Counted from the first letter of the stretch, positions 30,134-40,655 are shown. The stretch is DNA of 64,000 nucleotides from Cellvibrio polysaccharolyticus (GCF_015182315.1 NZ_PRDL01000001.1:2728001-2792000), one strand, 5' to 3'. Program-made: numbers and translations. Notes: generated by a model from the sequence alone, not told the origin.

Positions 30134-30628
30134 CTAAAGAATATCGCTACAGACAATATTGTCATCAATGATGCGTGACACAACTTCTGACTGTTTCAAA
30201 TCCTGCCGGCAGCGCACGGCCTGAATATCACGCCGGGCGACCAAATCAGCCAGGGTGATATTGCTGAGAAATTGATGAATTTGCGCACTTAAATCCTGCC
30301 AGAGATGATGCGTTAAACACACCTGGCCATCCTGGCAATTGCCTTGCCCTTCGCAACGGGTGGCATCAAGCGATTCACTGACCGCGTCTACCACCTGGGC
30401 AACAGAAATGATCGCCGTGTCGGCACCGAGGCAGTAACCGCCGCCCGGCCCTCTGACACTTCTCACCAGACTGACACGACGCAATTTGGCAAACAATTGC
30501 TCCAGATAAGAGAGCGAGATCCCTTGCCGTGCAGAAATATCCGCAAGGCTGACCGGCCCCTTCTCACAGTGCAAGGCCAGGTCCAGCATGGCGGTTACCG
30601 CATATCGGCCTTTGGTGGTCAGTCGCAT
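30134..30628 (-). CDS. iscR: Fe-S-sensing regulator IscR
   Basis: IscR is an Rrf2-family repressor/activator that senses cluster supply. The 164 residues start [15 protein letters not shown] and keep the cluster ligands Cys92, Cys98, Cys104 and His107, at the same numbers as E. coli IscR. ATG 30628 is chosen on that alignment; the longer frame is not conserved. It is the first gene of the iscR-iscS-sufBCDSATE operon and probably represses it through the site at 30687-30711. Confidence 0.96.
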   Translation of the reverse strand: MRLTTKGRYAVTAMLDLALHCEKGPVSLADISARQGISLSYLEQLFAKLRRVSLVRSVRGPGGGYCLGADTAIISVAQVVDAVSESLDATRCEGQGNCQDGQVCLTHHLWQDLSAQIHQFLSNITLADLVARRDIQAVRCRQDLKQSEVVSRIIDDNIVCSDIL

Positions 30629-30657
30629 GGTGTGATCCAAATAAATCCTGGAGAGAC

Positions 30658-30678
30658 GCCAACCGCAAACAGGTTGGC
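30658..30678 (-). promoter_or_regulatory. Hairpin in the iscR 5' untranslated region
   Basis: A 7-bp stem (GCCAACC / GGTTGGC, seven-base loop) lies between the predicted start of transcription and the iscR ATG. It may affect leader stability; no known regulator is recognised. Confidence 0.4.
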
Positions 30679-30686
30679 TGGACGCT

Positions 30687-30711
30687 ATAACCAAGCATTT
30701 TACTCAAGTAT
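30687..30711 (-). promoter_or_regulatory. IscR type-1 binding site
   Basis: On the minus strand this 25-base stretch reads ATACTTGAGT, then AAAAT, then GCTTGGTTAT. It agrees with the published type-1 IscR consensus (recalled) at about 20 of 25 positions, including both ATA/TAT ends. It overlaps the -10 region of the iscR promoter, the usual arrangement for autorepression by cluster-bound IscR. Confidence 0.7.
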
Positions 30712-30725
30712 TCACTTTTTTCCAA
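30697..30725 (-). promoter_or_regulatory. Sigma70-like promoter of iscR
   Basis: On the minus strand TTGGAA (30725-30720) is followed after 17 bases by TAAAAT (30702-30697). Transcription would start about 62 bases before the iscR ATG. The IscR site covers the -10 box. Confidence 0.65.
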
Positions 30726-30754
30726 TCCATGCTGACTTCAAAAGCCGCTGGCGG

Positions 30755-31570
30755 TTATTTTTCAGGCGATTTTTTCGGGTCAAATTCCACCGAATCGCCG
30801 GTTTTGGCGGCTCCCAGGGCTTTACCCGAGTAAAAAATATGATTGCGGGTGGCGGTTAAAACACCACGCAGGATGTTCAATTCCATCTGATCCAGACGCA
30901 CGCGATTGTATAAACGGCGCAAGCGGGTCATGGTTTGCTTGGGGTTTTCCGGGTCGAGGAAGCCAAGATCCACCAGCGTTTGTTGCAGATGTTCGTAGTA
31001 GGCATCCAGCGACCGGGCTTCTGCTGGCGGAAAATCCCACTGATGCTGCGTCAGCGTTTTGCCTTCGCTGGCCTGCAACCACGCCATACGCACTTCATAG
31101 GTAATTACCTGAACCGCAGTGGCCAGATTGAGCGAGCTGTAATCCGGATTGGACGGGATGTGCACGTGGAAATTGCATTTATGCAACTCTTCGTTGGTCA
31201 GGCCGCGATCTTCGCGACCGAACACCAGCGCCACTTCATGAGTGCCCGCTTCGCTGGCAACCTGAACACCGCATTCGCGCGGATCAAGCAGCGGCCAGGG
31301 AATACGGCGCTCGCGCGCACTGGTACCGACTACCAGACCGCAGCCGGCAATAGCTTCATCCAGCGTATCAACCACCACGGCATTTTCCAGCACGTCGGTG
31401 GCACCGGCAGATCGCCAAGTGGCTTTTTCGGAGGGATATTCTTTGGGGGCGACCAGATACAGGCGGGAAAGGCCCATATTTTTCATGGCGCGCGCTGCAC
31501 CGCCAATGTTGCCAGGGTGCGTGGTATTTACCAGTACGATACGGATGTTATCCAAAGGCGTGGAAGTCAT
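30755..31570 (-). CDS. trmJ: tRNA (cytidine/uridine-2'-O-)-methyltransferase TrmJ
   Basis: TrmJ is a SPOUT-class enzyme that methylates position 32 of tRNAs. The 271-residue protein shows IRIVLVNTTHPGNIGGAARAMKNMG at its start in pieces typical of the family, plus the knot motif ALVFGREDRGLTNEEL and PSNPDYSSLNLA. ATG 31570 is chosen on family alignment; upstream in-frame codons overlap the promoter. It lies immediately upstream of iscR and is divergent from suhB, as in E. coli and Pseudomonas. Confidence 0.95.
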   Translation of the reverse strand: MTSTPLDNIRIVLVNTTHPGNIGGAARAMKNMGLSRLYLVAPKEYPSEKATWRSAGATDVLENAVVVDTLDEAIAGCGLVVGTSARERRIPWPLLDPRECGVQVASEAGTHEVALVFGREDRGLTNEELHKCNFHVHIPSNPDYSSLNLATAVQVITYEVRMAWLQASEGKTLTQHQWDFPPAEARSLDAYYEHLQQTLVDLGFLDPENPKQTMTRLRRLYNRVRLDQMELNILRGVLTATRNHIFYSGKALGAAKTGDSVEFDPKKSPEK

Positions 31571-31605
31571 AAGACCGGTTCCCGAGGGTGTCGTAAAGGG
31601 CGCGA

Positions 31606-31634
31606 AGTGTAACACCACTCGCCGCTACTGGTAA
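31606..31634 (-). promoter_or_regulatory. Sigma70-like promoter of trmJ
   Basis: On the minus strand TTACCA (31634-31629) and TACACT (31611-31606) are spaced by 17 bases, about 29 bases before the predicted trmJ ATG after the start of transcription. Confidence 0.45.
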
Positions 31635-31748
31635 CTCCCGCAAAAAAACAGTAGAATTCGCGCCCTTGCGGCGAGAGGCAGACTTTTACGTCATGACCTG
31701 CGGCCCAGCTCTTTTACATTTTCTGAAACCCCGTTGATTGGTACTCCT

Positions 31749-32552
31749 ATGGAACCCATGTTAACCATTGCCTTGCGCGCCGGTCGCAAAGCAGCTGAAT
31801 TGATTGAACGCGCTTTTGAGCGTGTTGATTTGATCACTATCGAAACCAAAAGTCGCAATGACTATGTAACCGAAGTTGACAAGGCCGCCGAAAAAGAAAT
31901 TATTTACCATCTGCGCAAAGCCTACCCCGATCACGCCTTTCGCGGCGAAGAGAGCGGTTTTATGGCTGGCAAAAACAGTGACTACGAGTGGATTATTGAT
32001 CCGCTGGATGGCACCACCAACTTTATTCACGGGGTTCCTCATTTCTCCATATCAATCGCCTGCAAGTACAAAGGCCAGATTGAACACGCCGTTGTTATCG
32101 ACCCCATCAAACGCGAAGAATTTACTGCCAGCCGTGGCCGTGGCGCCGCATTGAATGGCCGTCGTATCCGTGTAGCCAACCGCCGCAGCCTTGAAGGCAC
32201 TCTGATTGGCACCGGCATTCCGTTTAGCGGTTATGCCCTGGAGCACATTGGTGGCTACCTTGCTTGCGTACAGGAAATTGCCGGACAGACCGCCGGTATT
32301 CGCCGCTGTGGCTCTGCCGCACTGGATTTGGCTTACGTAGCCGCCGGGCGTTTTGATGCTTTCTGGGAGCTCAACCTGAACGAGTGGGATATCGCTGGCG
32401 GTGTGTTGCTGGTGAAAGAAGCTGGCGGCCTGATCAGTGATTTCAATGGCGGCGCCGACTTTCTGGAAAGCGGCAATATCGTTTGCGGATCACCCAAGGT
32501 TTTCAAACCGATTTTGCAAATCGTCCAGAAACATCTGGGTCATTTGAAATAA
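31749..32552 (+). CDS. suhB: Inositol-1-monophosphatase SuhB
   Basis: SuhB dephosphorylates inositol phosphate in vitro and, in E. coli, joins the rRNA transcription antitermination complex. The 267 residues show the metal-binding motifs GEESG, DPLDGTTNF and WDIAGG. ATG 31749 is chosen because the family begins MxPMLxIA; an upstream in-frame ATG at 31734 adds five residues. It is divergent from trmJ. Confidence 0.95.
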   Translation: MEPMLTIALRAGRKAAELIERAFERVDLITIETKSRNDYVTEVDKAAEKEIIYHLRKAYPDHAFRGEESGFMAGKNSDYEWIIDPLDGTTNFIHGVPHFSISIACKYKGQIEHAVVIDPIKREEFTASRGRGAALNGRRIRVANRRSLEGTLIGTGIPFSGYALEHIGGYLACVQEIAGQTAGIRRCGSAALDLAYVAAGRFDAFWELNLNEWDIAGGVLLVKEAGGLISDFNGGADFLESGNIVCGSPKVFKPILQIVQKHLGHLK

Positions 32553-32557
32553 CCCCG

Positions 32558-32589
32558 AAAGCCGGCGCCTCACAACGCCGGCTTTTTTT
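32558..32589 (+). terminator. Terminator of suhB
   Basis: A GC-rich stem (AGCCGGCG / CGCCGGCT) with an eight-base loop is followed by seven T on the plus strand, directly after suhB. The T run touches the stop codon of the convergent histidine kinase gene. Confidence 0.85.
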
Positions 32590-34612
32590 ATGACGTTTTC
32601 ACCACTTTTGGCAGCAGTGAATTGAGCGCATCAATCAACCGATGCAACTCTACCGGCTTGGTCAAATACTGATAGAACCCCGCCTGCATTCCTTTTTCAA
32701 TATCGTAGGGCATCGCATTGGCCGATAAACCAATTACCGGAATCGACCGGGTTGCCACATCGCGACGCAACACCGATAACGCCTCGTAACCGTCCATGCC
32801 CGGCAAATTGATATCCATAATAACGATATCCGGCTGCTGACAGCGCGCTTTAAAAATCCCCAAAAAGGCTTCTTCAGCAATATCCAGCTCAATGAGCGGG
32901 TAATGGGAAAGCATATGTTGCAAAAGACGGATATTGGAGGGGTTGTCCTCAATATATAAAATCCGGCAGGGTGATTGCCACAACAACGCGGGCCGCTCCT
33001 GCACGCCAGGAGCAGGTGCACGCCCCAGCGTTGGCGCCATGTTGTGCCATTGCTGACACAGGGGCATTTCGATCCAGAAAGTGGTGCCGACATTTTCTTC
33101 GCTGCTAAAACCGATGATGCCGTGCATCATTTCTACAATACGTTTGGTAATGACCAGACCCACGCCCGAGCCTTCAATTTTGCTCATCTCGGCATTCAAG
33201 CGGTTGAAGGGCTGAAAAACTTCGCGCTGCCGTGCCAGCGGAATACCCTGCCCGGTGTCGCGGATGGTGATGCGCAAACGCTTGTCTTCCTGCTGCGATA
33301 CGATCAGCTCAACTTCACCGCCCATTTTGTTGTATTTGATAGCGTTGCCAACCAGATTAATCAGCGCCTGCTTGAGCTTGGTATTGTCCGCAGTGACATA
33401 GGCATTTTCATGAGCTTCGAGCGTCGCACGCAAACGAATACCCCGGGTATCCGCCTGTTGCTGCAATAAAGTAAAACATTCGCCGACCACGCGTGACACC
33501 AGCACCGGCTCCAGCGATACCGTCATATGGCCCGATTCAATTTTGGCCAGATCCAGCACATCATTAATCAATTGCAGTAAATGCTCGCCGGCTTTACGAA
33601 TTTCGCCCACGTTTTCCAATTGAATACTAGTGAGGTTGGCATCGAACTCGAATAGTTGGGCATAGCCGAGAATGGCATTTAATGGCGTGCGCAATTCATG
33701 GCTCATGCTGGAGAGAAATTCGGATTTTGCCTGGTTGGCTTTTTCAGCCACATCGCGCGATTTGATAACGCGCTCTTCGGCACGTTTCATGTCGGTGATA
33801 TCCATGTTGGTGCCGGCCATGCGAGTCGGGCGGCCGCTTTTATCAAAATGAATACGACCGCGACCGCGAATCCAGCGCAGATCACCCTGCTTGCTATAGA
33901 TACGATATTCCACATCAAACATGCCCTTGCCTTCGGCATGGAAATTCAGGGCATTTTCAAAAATTTTCAGATCGGGCGGATAGATGTGGCGGCGCCACAC
34001 CCGCAATTTGTCTTCGCCGCTGGTGACAACATCATCGTGCTCTTCATAGCCTATCAGCTGCCAGCAACGCGCTGAAAAATGCACGCCTTCGCGGTCGGCG
34101 TACCATTCCCAGATGCCGTCATTGGACGCCTGAATAATGCGCGCCTGCCGCGCCTCACTGTCGCGCAGCTGATCTTCTACGCGCTTGAGCTCGGAGATAT
34201 CAAAATTCACACCGGAAATATAAATAACCCGACCGCTGGCATCGCGAATGGAATTGCCGCGCACCTGGGTCCAGACGTAATCACCCTGGCGAGTGAGTAT
34301 GCGATAACAACAATCCAGCGGCTCGCCATGTCGCAAATGTTCGCGAATCGCTTCTATCATCGCATCGCGATCATCGGGATAAATAAAATCGGGGAGCTGA
34401 CGCGCATCATTTATGCGATCAATATAGCTTTCGTCGTAACCGAGATCGCTCCAGTATTTGCCGGTCCACTCCAATTTATTGGAGGGAAGATGCCATTCCC
34501 AGAAGCCGTAACCGGTGCCATTGAATATTCGACGAAAACGGTTGAGCAGCTCGCGCATCTCATCGGCAGAGAGGGAGTCAATATCGCCGTCAATCAGATC
34601 TATCCGGTTCAT
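32588..34612 (-). CDS. Hybrid sensor histidine kinase (PAS-PAS-HisKA-HATPase-REC)
   Basis: The 674-residue protein has two PAS domains each ending in a PAC segment (about residues 25-145 and 155-280) and no membrane helix, so it is a cytoplasmic sensor. HisKA follows with the phosphorylated His near 305 (MSHELRTPLNA), then an HATPase domain with NLVGNAIKY and DTGQGIP. A C-terminal receiver has the acceptor Asp near 600 (IVIMDINLPGMDG). ATG 34612 is chosen for the GGTGA site 8 bases ahead. No output domain or partner regulator is adjacent, so the target is unknown. It sits between suhB and secF, where Pseudomonas has no kinase. Confidence 0.9.
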   Translation of the reverse strand: MNRIDLIDGDIDSLSADEMRELLNRFRRIFNGTGYGFWEWHLPSNKLEWTGKYWSDLGYDESYIDRINDARQLPDFIYPDDRDAMIEAIREHLRHGEPLDCCYRILTRQGDYVWTQVRGNSIRDASGRVIYISGVNFDISELKRVEDQLRDSEARQARIIQASNDGIWEWYADREGVHFSARCWQLIGYEEHDDVVTSGEDKLRVWRRHIYPPDLKIFENALNFHAEGKGMFDVEYRIYSKQGDLRWIRGRGRIHFDKSGRPTRMAGTNMDITDMKRAEERVIKSRDVAEKANQAKSEFLSSMSHELRTPLNAILGYAQLFEFDANLTSIQLENVGEIRKAGEHLLQLINDVLDLAKIESGHMTVSLEPVLVSRVVGECFTLLQQQADTRGIRLRATLEAHENAYVTADNTKLKQALINLVGNAIKYNKMGGEVELIVSQQEDKRLRITIRDTGQGIPLARQREVFQPFNRLNAEMSKIEGSGVGLVITKRIVEMMHGIIGFSSEENVGTTFWIEMPLCQQWHNMAPTLGRAPAPGVQERPALLWQSPCRILYIEDNPSNIRLLQHMLSHYPLIELDIAEEAFLGIFKARCQQPDIVIMDINLPGMDGYEALSVLRRDVATRSIPVIGLSANAMPYDIEKGMQAGFYQYLTKPVELHRLIDALNSLLPKVVKTS

Positions 34613-34742
34613 TGGAAGGATCACCCGTCAGGAGTTGATTTTATTATTGTAGCCATTCGGCATACCAATGACGATCAGCGCTTTTTTGTTGCGGTAAAAA
34701 CAAAATGGGCAGCCAAAGCTGCCCATCCATGCTACTGATTTA

Positions 34743-35918
34743 TCAAGGGAGCGAGTCAACCGCATCATCACCCTCTTTCACCGTCGGAATCAAATCTTCC
34801 TTGGAGACATTCAGGCCAACCAGCACCGCCGTACATATGTACCAGCTGGTGTAGGTGCCCGAGGTAATACCAATAATCAGCGCCAGCGCAAAACCACCCA
34901 GCATTTTTCCGCCAAACAGGAACAGCGCAAACAACACCAGCATGGTGGTCAATGACAACACCAAGGTACGCTCCAGCGTCTGGGTGAGCGAGATGTTAAT
35001 CACTTCGTGATCGGTACTTTTACGCAGGCGACGGAAGTTTTCACGAATACGGTCAAATACCACGATGGTGTTGTTAATGGAGTAAGCGATTACCGCCAAT
35101 ACCGCCGCCAGCACTGTAAGGTCAAAGTCCAGACGGAAGAGCGAAAACACACCCAGCACAATAATAACGTCGTGCAACAGACCCAACACCGCACTGATGG
35201 AGAACTTGTACTGGAAGCGAACAGCAACATACGCCATTACCACCAGCAGTGCGAAGATCACTCCCAGACCACCTTCATCACGCAATTCTTCACCCACTTG
35301 CGGGCCTACGAATTCGCTGCGGCGCAAATCCACTTCGGAATCTGTTTCTGCAGCCAGCACATCAAGGATGTAGCCCATAAAAGCGATGTCAGAGGCTTTT
35401 TCCAGTGCAACCGTGGTTTGGTCGCCACGTACATCAAACAAGACGTTGCCAAAATACTGCTCTTTGAAAAAATCGCCCTGACGCAATTGATCGGGTGACG
35501 CACCACTGATAACAAATACCTGGGTAAAGCCATCGCGGTCAGCCTGGGCGCGCTCGATTTCTACCAGTTCCGCCGATGGGCTGATCGTTGCCAGCTCGCG
35601 GTCAAGACCGATCAAAGCGGCATCCTGCATGGAGCCCTGAGAGCGGATCAGTACTTCCGACTCGGAGCCGAACAGCACCACAACCGGGTTTTCGAGCCCC
35701 TCACGGTGCAATACTTCACGGATTTTATTGAGATCCGCTGGCTTGCTGAATGACACATCAATCTGGGTACCGCCGGTAAAATCCAGGCCGAATTTCAGCC
35801 CGTTAACTGACAGTGAAACGATTGAAACCAATATCAGAATCGTCGACAGCACCGCTGCAAATTTGCGCCACCGGACGAAATCAATAATTTTATATTCCTG
35901 TTCCTGTGCAATAGCCAT
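34743..35918 (-). CDS. secF: Protein translocase subunit SecF
   Basis: SecF works with SecD to drive late protein export with proton motive force. The 391-residue protein has an N-terminal membrane helix, the GLDFTGGTQIDV motif, a periplasmic P1-like domain and the five-helix RND core (VIAYSINNTIVVFDRIREN). It lies 6 bases after secD. The length is longer than E. coli SecF (323), mostly in the periplasmic part. Confidence 0.96.
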   Translation of the reverse strand: MAIAQEQEYKIIDFVRWRKFAAVLSTILILVSIVSLSVNGLKFGLDFTGGTQIDVSFSKPADLNKIREVLHREGLENPVVVLFGSESEVLIRSQGSMQDAALIGLDRELATISPSAELVEIERAQADRDGFTQVFVISGASPDQLRQGDFFKEQYFGNVLFDVRGDQTTVALEKASDIAFMGYILDVLAAETDSEVDLRRSEFVGPQVGEELRDEGGLGVIFALLVVMAYVAVRFQYKFSISAVLGLLHDVIIVLGVFSLFRLDFDLTVLAAVLAVIAYSINNTIVVFDRIRENFRRLRKSTDHEVINISLTQTLERTLVLSLTTMLVLFALFLFGGKMLGGFALALIIGITSGTYTSWYICTAVLVGLNVSKEDLIPTVKEGDDAVDSLP

Positions 35919-35924
35919 GACTGT

Positions 35925-37808
35925 TTATATCCAAAGTTTCTTGAGAGATTTGTTACGACCGTAGACCAGGTTCGCCAGAGCACGGGTACCCATAATGGCA
36001 GTGAACATGGAAATCAGAATACCGAGTGACAGAGTGACCGCAAAGCCCTGCACTGGACCGGTACCAATGGCGTAGAGAATCACAGCAACCAGCAAGGTGG
36101 TGACGTTGGCGTCCAGGATGGTGCCCCATGCGCGCTCGTAACCGTTATAAATTGCTGCCTGAGGCGGTGCACCATCTTTCAATTCCTCGCGGATACGCGA
36201 GAAAATCAGTACGTTGGCATCGATCGCCATACCCAGCGCCAGCACGATACCGGCAATACCCGGCATGGTCAGCGTAGCGCCAATCAGCGACATGGCTGCC
36301 ACCAGCAACAACAGGTTAACGGTGAGCGCAACGCTCGCGAAAATACCGAACATGCGGTAGTAGAACAACAGGAACAGCAGAATCAACCCCATAGACCACT
36401 GCACCGAGGTGACACCCATCTTGATGTTTTCTGCACCCAGAGATGGACCAATGGTTCTTTCTTCAACGAAGTACATAGGCGCCGCCAGTGCACCGGCGCG
36501 CAGCAACAGTGCCAGCTCGGAGGCTTCAGCCGGTGACTCGGCACCGGTGATACGGAACTGCACACCCAGCGCACTTTGAATAGTTGCCAGGCTGATGATC
36601 TTCTTCTCGACATACTGCACCGGCACTTCAACCGTTTCACCACTGGCATCAACACGCGGTTCCATAATGGTGCGGTACTCAATGAACAGCACGCCCATGC
36701 GACGACCTACACTGTTACGGGTCGCACGGTGCATTCTGGCACCACCTACGCTGTCGAGGGTGATGTTCACCTGCGGCATGTTGGTTTCGGGGTCAAAACT
36801 GCTGGTAGCGTTGGCAACGTGGTCGCCGGTCAAAATCAGCTGGCGCTCAAGGAACGCATCACCATAGCGGCGCTGATCCTGTTCGTTACGGAAGGGAAAT
36901 TGTTCCTTGGCAGAAACCAGCGCATCGGAAGTGGCTTCCAGACGGAATTCCAGGTTGGCGGTTTTACCAATAATACGTTTGGCTTCAGCGGTATCCTGTA
37001 CGCCCGGCAACTGCACAATAATGCGGTTACGGCCCTGGCGCTGCACAATCGGCTCGGATACGCCCAGCTCATTAATACGGTTTCTCAGCGTGACCAGGTT
37101 CTGGCTCAGCGCGTAGTTTTCAATTTCACGCACTGCCGCTTCACTCAACTCGGCCTGAAAGGTAAATTCGCCGCTGTCGCTGGTGGGGTTGCGGGTGTTG
37201 AACATCAGGTCATCGTAATCGCGGCGCAGACTGGACAGCGCTTCATCACGCAATTCCTGAGTGCGGAAACGAGCCACCAGAACATTGTCGCTGTTGGCGA
37301 TGATGGCGCTGTAGCGAATTTTGGCGCGGCGCAGCTTGTCTTTCATCTCTTCAGCATTGGTTTCCTGACGACGGGCAACCGCAGACGCTGTGTCTACTTC
37401 CATCAGGAAGTGCACACCACCGGACAGGTCGAGACCCAGCTTCATCGGCTCGGCACCAAAGGCTCTCAACCATGCTGGCGTGGTAGACGCCATACTCAAA
37501 GCAACAACATAGTTATTGCCGAGCACTTGCTGAATTTCACGCTTGGCCAGCATTTGCTGGTCGCCATTACGCAAACGAATAAGCGCCGAGGTTCCGCTGC
37601 TGGTTGCACCAAAATACTCAATGCCTGCGGCACCCAGAGCAGCTTCAATTTGGGCGAGTACTTTTTCATCAATCTCCATGGTGCTGGATTCACCGGATAC
37701 CTGTACGGCCGGGTCAGGTGCATAAAGATTGGGGGCCGAATAAATAAAGCCCAGGACGGCTACAGTGAAAATAAGCAGGTATTTCCACAGCGGATAACGA
37801 TTTTGCAT
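35925..37808 (-). CDS. secD: Protein translocase subunit SecD
   Basis: SecD is the larger RND-type subunit of the SecDF export motor. The 627-residue protein has one N-terminal helix (YPLWKYLLIFTVAVLGFIYS in part) and the LGLDLSGGVHFLMEV motif. A large periplasmic domain and five C-terminal helices with GIVLALGMAIDANVLIFSRIREE-type sequence follow. ATG 37808 matches the family start; 24 in-frame residues upstream are not conserved. yajC, normally just upstream, is absent. Confidence 0.96.
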   Translation of the reverse strand: MQNRYPLWKYLLIFTVAVLGFIYSAPNLYAPDPAVQVSGESSTMEIDEKVLAQIEAALGAAGIEYFGATSSGTSALIRLRNGDQQMLAKREIQQVLGNNYVVALSMASTTPAWLRAFGAEPMKLGLDLSGGVHFLMEVDTASAVARRQETNAEEMKDKLRRAKIRYSAIIANSDNVLVARFRTQELRDEALSSLRRDYDDLMFNTRNPTSDSGEFTFQAELSEAAVREIENYALSQNLVTLRNRINELGVSEPIVQRQGRNRIIVQLPGVQDTAEAKRIIGKTANLEFRLEATSDALVSAKEQFPFRNEQDQRRYGDAFLERQLILTGDHVANATSSFDPETNMPQVNITLDSVGGARMHRATRNSVGRRMGVLFIEYRTIMEPRVDASGETVEVPVQYVEKKIISLATIQSALGVQFRITGAESPAEASELALLLRAGALAAPMYFVEERTIGPSLGAENIKMGVTSVQWSMGLILLFLLFYYRMFGIFASVALTVNLLLLVAAMSLIGATLTMPGIAGIVLALGMAIDANVLIFSRIREELKDGAPPQAAIYNGYERAWGTILDANVTTLLVAVILYAIGTGPVQGFAVTLSLGILISMFTAIMGTRALANLVYGRNKSLKKLWI

Positions 37809-37920
37809 AAATTTTTCCGTGACAATTTTTACAATTGCAGTGTTGTTATGGGCATTCGTCTTGAGGAACGTCCCGACCAACCGGGTTTACTCATGGCTGG
37901 CGGGCATGTAAAAGGCCTGA

Positions 37921-37948
37921 ATTATACCCATTTCAGCGCATACAACAA
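37921..37948 (-). promoter_or_regulatory. Promoter-like sequence upstream of secD
   Basis: On the minus strand TTGTTG (37948-37943) and a perfect TATAAT (37926-37921) are separated by 16 bases, just after the tgt stop. Transcription would begin about 106 bases before the secD ATG. It could allow secDF expression apart from queA-tgt. Confidence 0.5.
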
Positions 37949-37969
37949 TGAAAGCCGTTCCCGGCTGTA

Positions 37970-39139
<1,170 letters not shown>

Positions 39140-39204
39140 TTACGGTGTGATTCACTCACCATCAAATTCTGCGCACGACCCGCAGGCCGTCACCAGCGGA
39201 GCAA

Positions 39205-40278
39205 TCAGGGAATATCCTGATCAGCCGCATCATTACGGGTAATAAACATCGCATCGCCATAACTGAAGAAGCGATATTCCTGCTCGACGGCAACCGCGTA
39301 GGCTTTCATCGCCAACTGATAACCGCAAAATGCCGACACCAGCATTAATAGCGTCGATTCCGGCAAGTGGAAATTGGTGACCAACGCATCGACCACACGG
39401 AACCGGTAGCCCGGGTAGATAAAAATGCGGGTTTCACCTTGATAAGGCAAAATTTCGCCCGCCGGCGCCCCGGTCTTTTCGGAAAACTGTGCGGCACTTT
39501 CAAGACAGCGCACACTGGTAGTGCCTACCGCGATGACACGTTTACCGGCGGCACGGGTGGCGCGAATCAACTCACACACCTCTGCCGAAACATCCATTAC
39601 TTCGCTGTGCATCGCGTGGTCTTCAATATTGTCAGCACGCACCGGCTGAAAAGTACCGGCGCCCACATGCAAAGTGACAAACGCGATTTGCACGCCCTTG
39701 TTTTTCAAGTCGGCCAACAACGCCTCGTCAAAATGCAGGCCGGCCGTAGGTGCAGCCACTGCACCTTTGTGTTTGCCATATACGGTTTGGTAACGCTCGC
39801 GATCCGCGCTGTCATCCGGCCGGTCTATATAAGGAGGCAGTGGCATGTGCCCTACCCGCTCAAGAACGTCCAGAGCGGTGGAGTCGCCTTCAAACTTCAA
39901 TTCGAACAAGGCATCATGACGCGCCACCACGGTTATCTGCGTGCCATCATCCAGCAGGATGTGCGAACCGGGTTTGGGGGATTTGCTGGCGCGGGTATGT
40001 GCCAGCACTCGCTGACCATCGAGCAGGCGTTCTATCAAAATTTCAACCTGCCCACCGGAACCCTTTTTGCCAAACAGGCGAGCGGGTATTACACGGGTAT
40101 CGTTGAAAATCATTAAATCGCCCGGCTCAATCAGGGAAAGCAATGCCGGGAAGTGTTGATGCTCAATCGTATGACGAGTTCCATCCACCTTTAATAAACG
40201 ACTGCCGCGTCGCTCGGTGGCAGGCTCGCGGGCGATTAATGTTTCCGGTAAATGGTAAAAGAAATCCTTGCGCTGCAT
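39205..40278 (-). CDS. queA: S-adenosylmethionine:tRNA ribosyltransferase-isomerase QueA
   Basis: QueA adds the epoxycyclopentane precursor from SAM to preQ1-tRNA. The 357-residue length and motifs ([48 protein letters not shown]) are standard. ATG 40278 matches the family start; the longer frame from 40317 adds 13 residues. Followed by tgt on the same strand. Confidence 0.95.
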   Translation of the reverse strand: MQRKDFFYHLPETLIAREPATERRGSRLLKVDGTRHTIEHQHFPALLSLIEPGDLMIFNDTRVIPARLFGKKGSGGQVEILIERLLDGQRVLAHTRASKSPKPGSHILLDDGTQITVVARHDALFELKFEGDSTALDVLERVGHMPLPPYIDRPDDSADRERYQTVYGKHKGAVAAPTAGLHFDEALLADLKNKGVQIAFVTLHVGAGTFQPVRADNIEDHAMHSEVMDVSAEVCELIRATRAAGKRVIAVGTTSVRCLESAAQFSEKTGAPAGEILPYQGETRIFIYPGYRFRVVDALVTNFHLPESTLLMLVSAFCGYQLAMKAYAVAVEQEYRFFSYGDAMFITRNDAADQDIP

Positions 40279-40373
40279 AACAATTAACGGGGTATCAGAG
40301 GTGGACAGGCGTGTCATTGCACGGACGATCGCAAGGTTATAGCAAATTAATTACGCTGACCATCATTTATCTA

Positions 40374-40401
40374 TTGACGTGTGAAATCTCGTTGATATAA
40401 T
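40374..40401 (+). promoter_or_regulatory. Strong promoter of tRNA-Leu
   Basis: TTGACG (40374-40379) and a perfect TATAAT (40396-40401) are spaced by 16 bases. They are followed by a GC-rich discriminator (GGCGCCC), the pattern of stringently controlled tRNA promoters. Confidence 0.85.
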
Positions 40402-40413
40402 GGCGCCCGCTTT

Positions 40414-40500
40414 GCCAGAGTGGTGAAATTGGTAGACACAGGGGATTCAAAATCCCCCGCCCTTAAAAGCGTGTCGGTTCGAGTCCGACCTCTGGTACCA
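40414..40500 (+). tRNA. tRNA-Leu (anticodon CAA)
   Basis: The 87-base gene folds as a class II tRNA. The acceptor stem is GCCAGAG with CTCTGGT, the D-loop contains GGTAGACA, the anticodon stem is GGGGA/TCCCC with loop TTCAAAA (anticodon CAA at 40448-40450), there is a long variable arm, and the T arm is GTCGG-TTCGAGT-CCGAC. CCA is encoded. It reads UUG codons. A strong promoter and terminator flank it, so it is a single-gene unit. Confidence 0.97.
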
Positions 40501-40508
40501 AATTAAAG

Positions 40509-40542
40509 AAAAAGGGTTTGCAGCAATGCAAACCCTTTTTTT
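40509..40542 (+). terminator. Terminator of tRNA-Leu
   Basis: A 12-bp perfect stem (AAAGGGTTTGCA / TGCAAACCCTTT) with a GCAA loop is followed by T residues, nine bases after the tRNA end. Confidence 0.92.
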
Positions 40543-40655
40543 ATGTCGCGTTACCCTCCCCCCTCAGCTGCAAGGTTCTTTCTGAACACAGTAGCTCTTC
40601 GCCGTCAGCCCACGTATGATTGCGAATTACCGCAACCTTTTTATGACAGAAGACC

